Below are positions 1-5,012 of a DNA stretch of 5,012 bases, piece by piece. The notes under the pieces are model-generated. The model did not search any database. It was not told the DNA's origin and saw nothing but the letters and a program-made list of their open reading frames with translations. Source of the DNA: Bacteroidales bacterium (GTDB taxonomy: Bacteria > Bacteroidota > Bacteroidia > Bacteroidales > PUMT01). The stretch's first letter is position 1. The number at the start of each line of letters is the position of its first letter. The stretch covers positions 1-5,012 of the forward strand of contig SKQJ01000045.1 in the NCBI GenBank assembly GCA_007119075.1, written 5' to 3'. A program made the translations under genes and the position numbers.

Positions 1-113
1 CCGTGGCCGCAGCCCGGACAATAATGCATTACGTTTTCGGTAAGCACGGAAGACTTTTTGTAGACCAGGTTCTCTTCCCGCACAATTTCTTCGGTTCTTA
101 TATTGTCAGCCAT
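1..113 (-). CDS. 2-oxoacid:ferredoxin oxidoreductase, beta (TPP-binding) subunit, N-terminal fragment
   Basis: Only the first 37 codons are present; the gene runs off the left edge. The ATG lies at 113-111 and the fragment ends in the motif HYCPGCGHG (residues 30 onward, partly in the last split codon). This is the characteristic N-terminal CPGCGHG signature of thiamine-pyrophosphate-binding beta subunits of the ketoisovalerate/2-oxoglutarate/indolepyruvate ferredoxin oxidoreductase family; Cys32 and Cys35 are the pair seen in that motif. In the family this subunit binds TPP and, with the alpha subunit, decarboxylates a 2-oxo acid to acyl-CoA while passing electrons to ferredoxin in the cytoplasm. 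The start overlaps the end of the alpha gene by 8 bases (ATGGCTGA), so translation is probably coupled. There is no clear Shine-Dalgarno sequence. The family call is firm; the substrate cannot be read from this fragment. Confidence 0.9.
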   Translation of the reverse strand, partial: MADNIRTEEIVREENLVYKKSSVLTENVMHYCPGCGH

Positions 114-1185
114 TATTATTTGCTTTAATGAACATTTTTTCCAGCGCCGCGACCACCTCGTCGGGGGAATGGACCATGCCGCCCATCCTGCCGAAGTGTT
201 CCACCCTTACGCTGCCGTTGACGGCAAGGCGCACATCGTCCACCATCTGACCGGCGCTCATCTCAACCGAAAGTATTCCTTTGAGCTTTTGGGCCATCAT
301 GGCAAGGGGTTTTTTCGGAAAGGGGAAAAGAGTAACGGGCCTGAGCAAGCCCGCCCTGATGCCTTTGCTTCTGGCAATTCTGACCGATTTCTGGCATATA
401 CGGGCGCTTGTCCCATATGCAACAAATATGTATTCGGCATCCTCGCAATCATAGGTTTCATACCTGACCTCATCCTTTTCCATCTGCCTGTATTTTGCCT
501 GGAGCTTTAGGTTGTATTCTTCCTGGCGGGAAGATTCAAGATTCAGGGAAGATATCACGTTTTTCTTTCTTCCGTTAACCTTGCCGGTTGTGGCCCAGTC
601 AGGGAATGACGTCATCCTGGGTTTTTGCTGTTCGAACTTCACTTTTTCCATCATCTGTCCCAGTGCACCGTCGGTGAGTATCATGGCGGGGTTCCTGTAT
701 TTAAAGGCAAGATCGAAACCAAGTCCGACGAAATCAGCCATCTCCTGAACGGAAGAGGGTGCCAGAACTATCAGCCGGTAATCACCGTGGCCTCCGCCCC
801 TGACGGACTGGAAATAATCGGACTGTGCAGGCTGGATAGTCCCCAGTCCCGGTCCGGCCCTGACAACATTCACAACCAGGCAGGGTAGCTCGGCGCCGGC
901 AATGTATGACAGCCCTTCCTGCTTGAGACTGATACCCGGGCTCGAGGAGGAAGTCATTACCCTCCGTCCGCACCCGGCGCCACCATATACCATATTGATG
1001 GCAGCAACTTCGCTTTCAGCCTGCAGAACAACCATGCCGGTGCGCTCATGGGGTCTTTGCGCCATCAGGTATTCAAGTATTTCTGACTGAGGGGTAATGG
1101 GATAACCGAAGTATGCGTCTGCGCCTGCAAGGATCGCCGCCTCGGCTATAGCCTCATTTCCTTTCATCAGTTTGAATTCGCTCAT
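106..1185 (-). CDS. vorB: 2-oxoacid:ferredoxin oxidoreductase, alpha subunit (VorB type, likely branched-chain 2-oxo acid)
   Basis: This 359-residue cytoplasmic protein matches the free-standing alpha subunit of four-subunit 2-oxoacid:ferredoxin oxidoreductases. The N-terminal pyrimidine-binding domain shows GYPITPQSE (27-35), QAESEVAAIN (55-64) and SSSSPGISLKQEG (79-91). The second domain shows AYGTSAR (256-262), LRPVTLFPFP (281-290) and EMSAGQMVDDVRL (308-320). These are typical of the KorA/VorB family and the length is normal. Together with beta, gamma and a small ferredoxin subunit it would oxidise a 2-oxo acid plus CoA to acyl-CoA, CO2 and reduced ferredoxin. Bacteroidota 2-oxoglutarate enzymes often have gamma and alpha fused in one chain of about 600 residues. 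The unfused alpha with a separate ferredoxin gene therefore favours the VorB (3-methyl-2-oxobutanoate) type, but the substrate is inference. The ATG at 1185 gives the usual family N-terminus (MSEFKLMKGNEAIAEA). It has no Shine-Dalgarno sequence, only an A/T-rich upstream. Confidence 0.92.
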   Translation of the reverse strand: MSEFKLMKGNEAIAEAAILAGADAYFGYPITPQSEILEYLMAQRPHERTGMVVLQAESEVAAINMVYGGAGCGRRVMTSSSSPGISLKQEGLSYIAGAELPCLVVNVVRAGPGLGTIQPAQSDYFQSVRGGGHGDYRLIVLAPSSVQEMADFVGLGFDLAFKYRNPAMILTDGALGQMMEKVKFEQQKPRMTSFPDWATTGKVNGRKKNVISSLNLESSRQEEYNLKLQAKYRQMEKDEVRYETYDCEDAEYIFVAYGTSARICQKSVRIARSKGIRAGLLRPVTLFPFPKKPLAMMAQKLKGILSVEMSAGQMVDDVRLAVNGSVRVEHFGRMGGMVHSPDEVVAALEKMFIKANNNG

Positions 1186-1275
1186 TATGTGATTGTATTT
1201 ATATTGTTTGAGATCAGTTGCATCAACGTGCCGCTGAAACAGATCGCGGGCAGCAACGGCAATGTGCTGAAATGA
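1186..1275 (-). other. Spacer between ferredoxin and alpha genes, with a bulged hairpin
   Basis: This 90-base gap inside the oxidoreductase operon can fold into an imperfect hairpin. TGCCG at 1229-1233 pairs with CGGCA at 1257-1261, and CTG at 1234-1236 with CAG at 1251-1253. There is a three-base bulge (1254-1256) and a 14-base loop, giving eight base pairs in total. No T-run follows it, so it does not look like a terminator. It could be an RNA-stability or processing element, or chance. The part nearest the alpha start is A/T-rich, as expected for a Bacteroidota translation start. Confidence 0.25.
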
Positions 1276-1524
1276 TCACTCGCTGCCGGCAGTTGCGGCA
1301 GAAGGTTTTTTCCGGTATACCGTAATGACGCCATCGGGACATACAATAGCACAATTTGTACAGCCTGTACAGGCATCGGGATTCTCCATGTATGCGAAAT
1401 GATATCCCTTTGCATTAACCTCCCTTGCCATCTGTATGACGCCGGTGGGACAGGCGAGCAGGCAAACCTCACAACCCTTGCATTTTTCCCGGTCAACAAC
1501 AATATATCCTTTAATTTTAGCCAT
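1276..1524 (-). CDS. Two-cluster [4Fe-4S] ferredoxin, delta-type subunit of the 2-oxoacid oxidoreductase
   Basis: This 82-residue protein is built around two classic cluster motifs: Cys15-x2-Cys18-x2-Cys21-x3-Cys25-Pro and Cys52-x2-Cys55-x2-Cys58-x3-Cys62-Pro. It is therefore an 8Fe bacterial-type ferredoxin. About 26 residues separate the two motifs, as in the small ferredoxin-like delta subunits of ketoisovalerate and 2-oxoglutarate oxidoreductases. It lies directly upstream of the alpha subunit on the same strand, so it most likely carries electrons from the TPP site to soluble ferredoxin. The Lys/Pro/Ala-rich tail after residue 70 is not conserved in the fold. The ATG at 1524 is chosen because it gives a normal N-terminus just ahead of the first cluster. 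The gap to the alpha gene is 90 bases, larger than the overlap between alpha and beta. A stand-alone ferredoxin remains possible, but the context argues for a dedicated subunit. Confidence 0.9.
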   Translation of the reverse strand: MAKIKGYIVVDREKCKGCEVCLLACPTGVIQMAREVNAKGYHFAYMENPDACTGCTNCAIVCPDGVITVYRKKPSAATAGSE

Positions 1525-1542
1525 TATTTTCTGTCTGAGATT

Positions 1543-1561
1543 ATAAAAAGCTGCTTTTTAT
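1543..1561. promoter_or_regulatory. 19-base palindrome upstream of the ferredoxin gene
   Basis: A perfect inverted repeat with nine-base arms (ATAAAAAGC and GCTTTTTAT) around a single central base lies 19-37 bases upstream of the ferredoxin ATG. The one-base centre makes it a better candidate for a dimeric repressor or activator site than for an RNA hairpin, although an eight-pair hairpin with a three-base loop is possible. The arms are A/T-rich, which raises the chance of a coincidental palindrome. Its place next to the start of the oxidoreductase operon is what makes it worth recording. Confidence 0.35.
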
Positions 1562-1571
1562 GGTTTGTTTT

Positions 1572-1579
1572 CAAAAATA
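1572..1579 (-). promoter_or_regulatory. Possible -7 promoter box for the ferredoxin-vorB operon
   Basis: On the minus strand this reads TATTTTTG, an exact match to the Bacteroidota -7 consensus TAnnTTTG, about 50 bases upstream of the ferredoxin ATG. No good TTTG -33 element is found at the expected 19-21 base spacing. The same bases form the T-run after a hairpin, so the match may simply be part of a terminator. Confidence 0.25.
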
Positions 1580-1608
1580 GTCATTCCAGACAGCCTAAGG
1601 AATGATTA
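1572..1608 (-). terminator. Possible weak intrinsic terminator after the aminotransferase gene
   Basis: Read on the minus strand, a hairpin begins three bases after the aminotransferase stop codon. Arms TAATCATTCC and GGAATGACTA enclose an 11-base loop (1588-1598), giving seven perfect pairs, one A-C mismatch and two more pairs. It is followed at once by TTTTTG. Position and T-run fit a rho-independent terminator. The stem is short and only moderately G/C-rich, so read-through into the ferredoxin operon is likely even if it works. Confidence 0.4.
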
Positions 1609-1611
1609 ATG

Positions 1612-2952
1612 TCAGTCGACCGACCCTTCAGTATCCATTACAGGATAATCAGCGTGAAATTTTTGTAAACGGAACTCCAGGTCGGACAGCTGGCTGCGGG
1701 ATATCTGGGACACGCAGGCCCGGAGACCTTCTTTCCGGCTGCTTCCGGTTATGCCGAGCGCAATTGCGCTGATTCCATAGTATAATAATTTTTCCAGCAG
1801 TTCGCCACCTGAAAAGCCGGGATAAGCGATCGTGAAATAGAAGCCGTCACCGACCGGCACATCCTCGTCCATATCATAAACGATACTGAAGCCGTTGCAT
1901 ACAAACAATTTCTTCATCAGGGCAGCTCTTTCTCCGTATTCCCTTACCTCCCGTACAAAGTTGTATTCCCCGTCATTGCAGGCCCTGAGCATGGCTGCCA
2001 GGCCATACTGCGAAGAATGGTTTGTTCCGGCCGACAAAGCATAGAGCGAGCCGTAAACCATTGCATATCCAAGCTTGTCGGTCGCATAATACCGCTTAAG
2101 ATCGGGATAGGACCTGTGGGCCAGCTTATCGGGCATGATCAGAAGCCCTGTCCTTTGCCCGGCGTAGCTGAATATCTTGGAACTGGAAAAGAGAATGATA
2201 TAGTTTGTTGTATAATGAGCTGCCGAGGCCTGGTAAGGCGGTTCGCCCGGCACCGAAATATCCCTGCGGAAATCCATTCCGAAATATGCCAGGTCCTCAA
2301 TAACAATGGCATCGTATTTTTCAGCCAGATTCCCGATTATCTGCAATTCATTTTCCGACAGGCATACCCAGGAAGGGTTGTTCGGATTGGAATAAAGTAT
2401 GCAGCTTATGTTCCCCTTCCTGAGAAAGGAATCCAGTTTCTCCTCCAGCTCCGCCCCCCGGTAATTGTATACGTCAAAGCACTCATAATTGATGCCCAGT
2501 ATGTTGAGCTGCTGTTTATGTACCGGGAAGCCCGGGTCTATCAGCAACACGGTATCCTTCGCCCTGTCAGCCCTTCCGGCGGTCATGAAGGCAGCCATGC
2601 TGGCCTGCAGCGAGCCGACAGTGGGAATGCATCCCTGGGGACCGACGTCTATGTCTATAAAATTCTTGATGAATCTGGAGGCTTCAAATTTCAATTCATC
2701 CACTCCTTCTATCATCGGATATAACGAAGAGACCCCCCTGTTAAGTGCTTCTATTTCGGCATCCGTGCCGATGCGACACGGTTCCAGTCCGGGAACCCCC
2801 ATTTCCATCCTTATGAACTTCACCCCCGAGGCTTCTTCGATCCTGTTCACCAGGCGCACAATTTCCCTGATATTCGCCGTGCCCGGGGAAGAAAGCTTGC
2901 TTTCCCTGATCATTTCACTGACGATGGCAGCATTTACAGGTGTATTATCCAT
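1612..2952 (-). CDS. PLP-dependent class I/II aminotransferase (fold type I)
   Basis: This 446-residue cytoplasmic enzyme has all the landmarks of the aspartate-aminotransferase fold. They are a phosphate-loop region PTVGSLQ near 110-116, NPNNP (189-193, Asn189 facing the PLP O3'), and IEDLAY with Asp220 (pyridine nitrogen) and Tyr223. SSSK at 256-259 has Lys259 as the Schiff-base lysine, followed eight residues later by Arg267 for the phosphate. Arg411 in GLRACVS is the expected substrate-carboxylate arginine. The family moves an amino group between an amino acid and a 2-oxo acid, so it could feed the oxidoreductase encoded downstream; the substrate is not readable. The start is taken as ATG at 2952. 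A TTG three codons earlier (2961) is open, but there is no ribosome-binding site to favour it. It is somewhat longer than the roughly 400 residues usual for class I enzymes. A PLP enzyme of other specificity, such as a lyase, is less likely because Arg411 is kept. Confidence 0.88.
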   Translation of the reverse strand: MDNTPVNAAIVSEMIRESKLSSPGTANIREIVRLVNRIEEASGVKFIRMEMGVPGLEPCRIGTDAEIEALNRGVSSLYPMIEGVDELKFEASRFIKNFIDIDVGPQGCIPTVGSLQASMAAFMTAGRADRAKDTVLLIDPGFPVHKQQLNILGINYECFDVYNYRGAELEEKLDSFLRKGNISCILYSNPNNPSWVCLSENELQIIGNLAEKYDAIVIEDLAYFGMDFRRDISVPGEPPYQASAAHYTTNYIILFSSSKIFSYAGQRTGLLIMPDKLAHRSYPDLKRYYATDKLGYAMVYGSLYALSAGTNHSSQYGLAAMLRACNDGEYNFVREVREYGERAALMKKLFVCNGFSIVYDMDEDVPVGDGFYFTIAYPGFSGGELLEKLLYYGISAIALGITGSSRKEGLRACVSQISRSQLSDLEFRLQKFHADYPVMDTEGSVD

Positions 2953-3048
2953 ATATATCAATAAAAATGCGGTATTGTCCGTTTCCGGCTTCTGCTGAAA
3001 ATCCGGATTATGCCCCGCGCTGACAAGCCGAAACTATGGTTAAAGAGG

Positions 3049-3056
3049 CAAATATA
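3049..3056 (-). promoter_or_regulatory. Candidate -7 box for the aminotransferase gene
   Basis: On the minus strand this reads TATATTTG, an exact fit to the Bacteroidota TAnnTTTG consensus. It would give a transcript start near 3045 and a leader of roughly 90 bases. A TTTG lies upstream (plus-strand CAAA at 3071-3074), but only 14 bases from the box, shorter than the usual 19-21, so the -33 element is poor. Confidence 0.35.
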
Positions 3057-3100
3057 TTGTTTTTATTTTTCAAAACAGGTTATGTATGTTGCTTAACACA

Positions 3101-3116
3101 TATGATTTTGATCATA
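3101..3116. promoter_or_regulatory. Perfect palindrome, candidate CRP/FNR-family operator
   Basis: TATGAT, four bases (TTTG), then ATCATA form a perfect six-base inverted repeat. The core TGAT-N4-ATCA equals the inner eight positions of the FNR-type site TTGAT-N4-ATCAA; only the outermost pair differs. It lies between the two divergent -7 boxes, centred at 3108.5. That is about 60 bases before the expected plus-strand start and about 63 before the minus-strand start, close to the -61.5 spacing typical of class I activators of this family. The assignment is inference from pattern and spacing only. Confidence 0.4.
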
Positions 3117-3156
3117 AGCCTTGTCGGCGAACCGGACCGCAAAATCGTCAACAGAT

Positions 3157-3164
3157 TATATTTG
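3157..3164 (+). promoter_or_regulatory. Candidate -7 box for the aldo/keto reductase gene
   Basis: TATATTTG matches TAnnTTTG exactly and would start a transcript near 3168, leaving a leader of about 100 bases before the reductase ATG. No TTTG is present at the -33 position, where the sequence is G/C-rich. If this is a real promoter it may therefore depend on an activator. Confidence 0.35.
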
Positions 3165-3204
3165 GTTTAAATTAGAATTAGCCTTTATACGGGGACAATA
3201 TGAG

Positions 3205-3223
3205 GGAAAATATGTAATTTTCC
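3205..3223 (+). repeat. Inverted repeat (hairpin) in the reductase leader
   Basis: GGAAAAT and ATTTTCC form a perfect seven-base inverted repeat around the five-base loop ATGTA, ending 48 bases before the reductase ATG. In RNA it would make a modest hairpin in the 5' untranslated region. No strong T-run follows, so it is unlikely to terminate transcription. It may affect message stability or be a protein-binding site. Confidence 0.35.
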
Positions 3224-3271
3224 AATTGTAAATTATTTTAATCCATAATCATAGCAATCAAATTTTTAATT

Positions 3272-4456
3272 ATGCATAAGTCATTCAACAGAAGAAATTT
3301 TTTAAAGCTTACGGCTGCAGGAGCTGCCGGCGGACTTTTTGCGGGAAGCGGGAAATTGAACGCTGCTCCTTTTAAGCCCATTGGTTCTGAAAAATCAGGC
3401 GGGATCATACATCGTACCCTTGGAAAGACCGGAATGAAAGTGCCCGTGGTTAACCTTGGCGTGATGCGTGTAGACAATCCGAGGATTGTCACCATGGCCC
3501 TCGACGGAGGCATGACGCTGCTCGATACCGCCCATGGCTATCAGAACGGCCGCAACGAAGAGATGCTTGGAACCCTCCTCAAGGACAGGCCGAGAGAATC
3601 CTTTTACCTTGCCACAAAAGTAAGTGCCAGGGGTGCCGACATGACGACGGAGGAATTTATAGAGACCTTTGACATCAGCATGCAGAGGCTGCAGCTTGAA
3701 TATGTTGACATACTCTATCTGCATGGCCCCTCCTCAAGGGAAGCGGTTCTGAACGAGAATCACCTGGCAGCCCTGATGAAGCTCAGGAAGCAGGGAAGAA
3801 CAAGGTTTATAGGAGTCACTACCCATTCCAATGAAGCCGAAGTAGTAAGGGCTGCAGTTGAAAGCAGGGAATATGACATTGTCTGCCCTGCCTATAACTT
3901 CCGGATGGAGAATCTGCCTGATATAAAACTGGCCATAAAAGAGGCTGCAGAAGCGGGCCTCGGGGTGATAGCCATGAAAACCATGGCCGGCGCTTACTGG
4001 GACAGGGAACGGCAGGAACCGATAAACACCAGTGCGGCGCTTAAATATGCCCTTCAAAACGAGAACATTCATACTTCCATCCCGGGAGTTACTGCATTTC
4101 ACGAGCTGGAGGAGAATTTCAAGGTGAACACAGATATCGGTATGACCAACGAAGAAATTCAGGATCTGCGCCTCGAGCAGGCGCTCGGCGGAATGTACTG
4201 TTTCGGCTGTGAGGCATGCCTGGGGCAGTGCCCTGAAAACCTGCCGGTACCGGATATCATGCGCTCATATATGTACGCCCATGGGTACAGGGACCTTTCT
4301 CTTGCCCGCTCCACAATGGATTCCCTGGCCCTGGCCGGGAACATTTGCGGCAGCTGCAGTTCCTGTAAGGTCAATTGCGCACAGGGATTTGATATTGCGT
4401 CAAAAATAAGGGACATCGACAGGATACGACAAATACCCTCCGATTTCCTTGCATGA
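3272..4456 (+). CDS. Tat-exported aldo/keto reductase with C-terminal two-cluster Fe-S domain
   Basis: This 394-residue protein has three parts. Residues 1 to about 32 are a twin-arginine signal: Arg7-Arg8 in NRRNFLK, then an Ala/Gly-rich hydrophobic stretch. Residues 45 to about 290 are an aldo/keto reductase barrel with the full catalytic tetrad Asp85, Tyr90, Lys116 and His151, and the nucleotide-loop signature IPGVTAFHELEEN (270-282). Residues 305 to 375 carry two cysteine sets: Cys310, 313, 316 and 320 followed by Pro, and Cys359, 362, 365 and 369. The last set lacks the usual Pro. Such reductases with a ferredoxin-like tail are known in Bacteroidota and related phyla, but their substrates are not settled. 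Tat export fits a protein folded with its cofactors before transport. The ATG at 3272 is chosen because it puts the RR motif at the right depth; there is no Shine-Dalgarno sequence. It probably heads an operon with the next gene. Confidence 0.92.
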   Translation: MHKSFNRRNFLKLTAAGAAGGLFAGSGKLNAAPFKPIGSEKSGGIIHRTLGKTGMKVPVVNLGVMRVDNPRIVTMALDGGMTLLDTAHGYQNGRNEEMLGTLLKDRPRESFYLATKVSARGADMTTEEFIETFDISMQRLQLEYVDILYLHGPSSREAVLNENHLAALMKLRKQGRTRFIGVTTHSNEAEVVRAAVESREYDIVCPAYNFRMENLPDIKLAIKEAAEAGLGVIAMKTMAGAYWDRERQEPINTSAALKYALQNENIHTSIPGVTAFHELEENFKVNTDIGMTNEEIQDLRLEQALGGMYCFGCEACLGQCPENLPVPDIMRSYMYAHGYRDLSLARSTMDSLALAGNICGSCSSCKVNCAQGFDIASKIRDIDRIRQIPSDFLA

Positions 4457-4509
4457 GGTTTTTCTTGCGGTTAGCAGAATGATCGTTGAACTATTATAGA
4501 CACAAAATT

Positions 4510-5012
4510 ATGAGAATGAGAAACAGCATGACAGGCATTTTATTGGCACTGCTGGCAACCGGAATTTCCGCAGCAAACGATGCTGCCGGACCAGGCCATG
4601 AGAAGCTTTTTCCCGTGATCGACGGATGGGAAAAGCCTGCCGGGGTGGATGTATATACCCCTGAAACCCTGTGGGACATAATAAATGGAGCCGCCGATGT
4701 ATTTATGGCATATGACTTCCAGGAATTATACTGGGCAGAATACATCAATTCAGGCGATGATGGCATATACATAGTTATGGAAGTCTACCGCCAGGGATGC
4801 CCTGTAAACGCATTCGGGGTTTATTCGCAGGAGAGGCCGAGGCCTCCGAAGCTTGTCGATATCGGTGTGCAGGGCTATACCGCCCCCGGGGTGCTGCATT
4901 TTTTCGTGGCCGACAGCTACGTGAAAATCAGGAGCCATGACAGATCGGAAGAAACTGCCGGGATAATGGAACAGCTTGGCAGGCATGTCTCATCTGCGCT
5001 GGACCCGGATCC
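4510..5012 (+). CDS. Exported DUF6599-like protein, N-terminal part (runs off the window)
   Basis: The frame is open from ATG at 4510 through the window end (167 codons plus two bases), so the gene is cut at its 3' side. Residues 1-22 form a Sec signal peptide: Arg2 and Arg4, the hydrophobic stretch GILLALLATGIS, and likely cleavage after Ala21 or Ala22. The mature part shows W40, VDVYTPETLWDIINGAAD (46-63), MAYDFQEL (66-73), MEVYR (90-94) and NAFGVYSQER (100-109). This pattern (Y-x4-L-x3-INGAA, EVY, NAFGxYSxER) matches my recollection of the DUF6599 family, whose function is unknown. It starts 53 bases after the reductase stop on the same strand with no visible terminator between, so co-transcription is likely. 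In-frame ATGs at 4516 and 4528 are alternatives; the first leaves the fuller charged N-region. No lipobox cysteine is seen, so a soluble periplasmic location is likely. Confidence 0.8.
   Translation, partial: MRMRNSMTGILLALLATGISAANDAAGPGHEKLFPVIDGWEKPAGVDVYTPETLWDIINGAADVFMAYDFQELYWAEYINSGDDGIYIVMEVYRQGCPVNAFGVYSQERPRPPKLVDIGVQGYTAPGVLHFFVADSYVKIRSHDRSEETAGIMEQLGRHVSSALDPD

Larger units (their letters stand above)
2953..3271. other. Divergent intergenic region between aminotransferase and aldo/keto reductase
   Basis: This stretch of 319 bases holds no credible gene. It is A/T-rich beyond about 3040 and sits between two divergently transcribed genes, so it must carry promoters for both. It contains a TAnnTTTG box in each direction (3049-3056 minus, 3157-3164 plus), a perfect palindrome midway (3101-3116), and a hairpin-forming inverted repeat close to the reductase start (3205-3223). 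A second, weaker inverted repeat (TAATTT at 3215-3220 and AAATTA at 3230-3235) overlaps that hairpin and could compete with it. No RNA gene or known riboswitch was recognised. Confidence 0.7.

Noticed and set aside
103..510. Plus-strand open frame opposite the vorB 3' end
   Set aside because: It lies opposite the conserved C-terminal domain of vorB and has no recognisable protein features.
1185..1502. Minus-strand frame of 105 codons overlapping the ferredoxin gene and its spacer
   Set aside because: It uses another frame of the ferredoxin, whose two cysteine motifs make the ferredoxin frame certain.
2017..2724. Long plus-strand open frame (235 codons) opposite the aminotransferase gene
   Set aside because: It is antisense to a gene with all catalytic residues intact, its translation shows no recognisable domain, and it has no separate promoter; it is a by-product of codon use in the real gene.
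2953..2961. TTG start three codons upstream of the aminotransferase ATG
   Set aside because: It adds only three residues, has no ribosome-binding site, and the downstream ATG is the stronger codon.
2489..2998. Plus-strand open frame (169 codons) overlapping the aminotransferase 5' end
   Set aside because: Antisense to the N-terminal half of a real gene, in a different frame from the other antisense frame, with no domain signal.
5007..5012. GGATCC at the exact window end, which could suggest a cloning junction
   Set aside because: A six-base match at an edge is not evidence of vector; the reading frame of the last gene is intact up to it. Noted only as a possible explanation for the window end.
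1..5012. Search for CRISPR arrays, tRNA, rRNA, insertion sequences and toxin-antitoxin pairs
   Set aside because: No regularly spaced repeats, transposase-like frames, terminal inverted repeats or RNA gene signatures were seen on either strand.

Overview
The window looks like chromosomal DNA of an anaerobic member of the Bacteroidota, probably a Bacteroidales relative. The evidence is indirect. Starts lack Shine-Dalgarno sequences and are preceded by A/T-rich stretches, several upstream regions carry TAnnTTTG boxes like the Bacteroidota -7 element, and the gene content is ferredoxin-dependent amino-acid fermentation plus exported redox proteins. No RNA gene, mobile element, CRISPR array or tRNA was seen.

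Left block, all on the minus strand (reading 2952 down to 1). First comes a fold-type-I PLP aminotransferase. After a 90-base gap with a possible weak terminator come an 82-residue two-cluster ferredoxin, the alpha subunit of a 2-oxoacid:ferredoxin oxidoreductase (VorB type), and the first 37 codons of its thiamine-pyrophosphate beta subunit, cut by the window edge. The gamma subunit is expected just outside. A coherent job is inferred: the aminotransferase makes 2-oxo acids from amino acids, and the oxidoreductase converts them to acyl-CoA, CO2 and reduced ferredoxin (or runs in reverse).

Middle (2953-3271). This is a divergent intergenic region of 319 bases with no credible gene. It has a candidate -7 box in each direction. 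Between them is a perfect 16-base palindrome whose core matches the FNR-type half-site pattern TGAT-N4-ATCA.

Right block, plus strand. A Tat-signal aldo/keto reductase carries a C-terminal two-cluster Fe-S domain. It is followed 53 bases later by the start of a Sec-exported DUF6599-like protein, cut by the window end. Both are predicted to act outside the cytoplasm.

Most genes belong to known families. The points most worth a second look are the palindrome placed almost symmetrically between the divergent promoters, the exported reductase whose nicotinamide supply is unclear, and its pairing with an uncharacterised exported protein.
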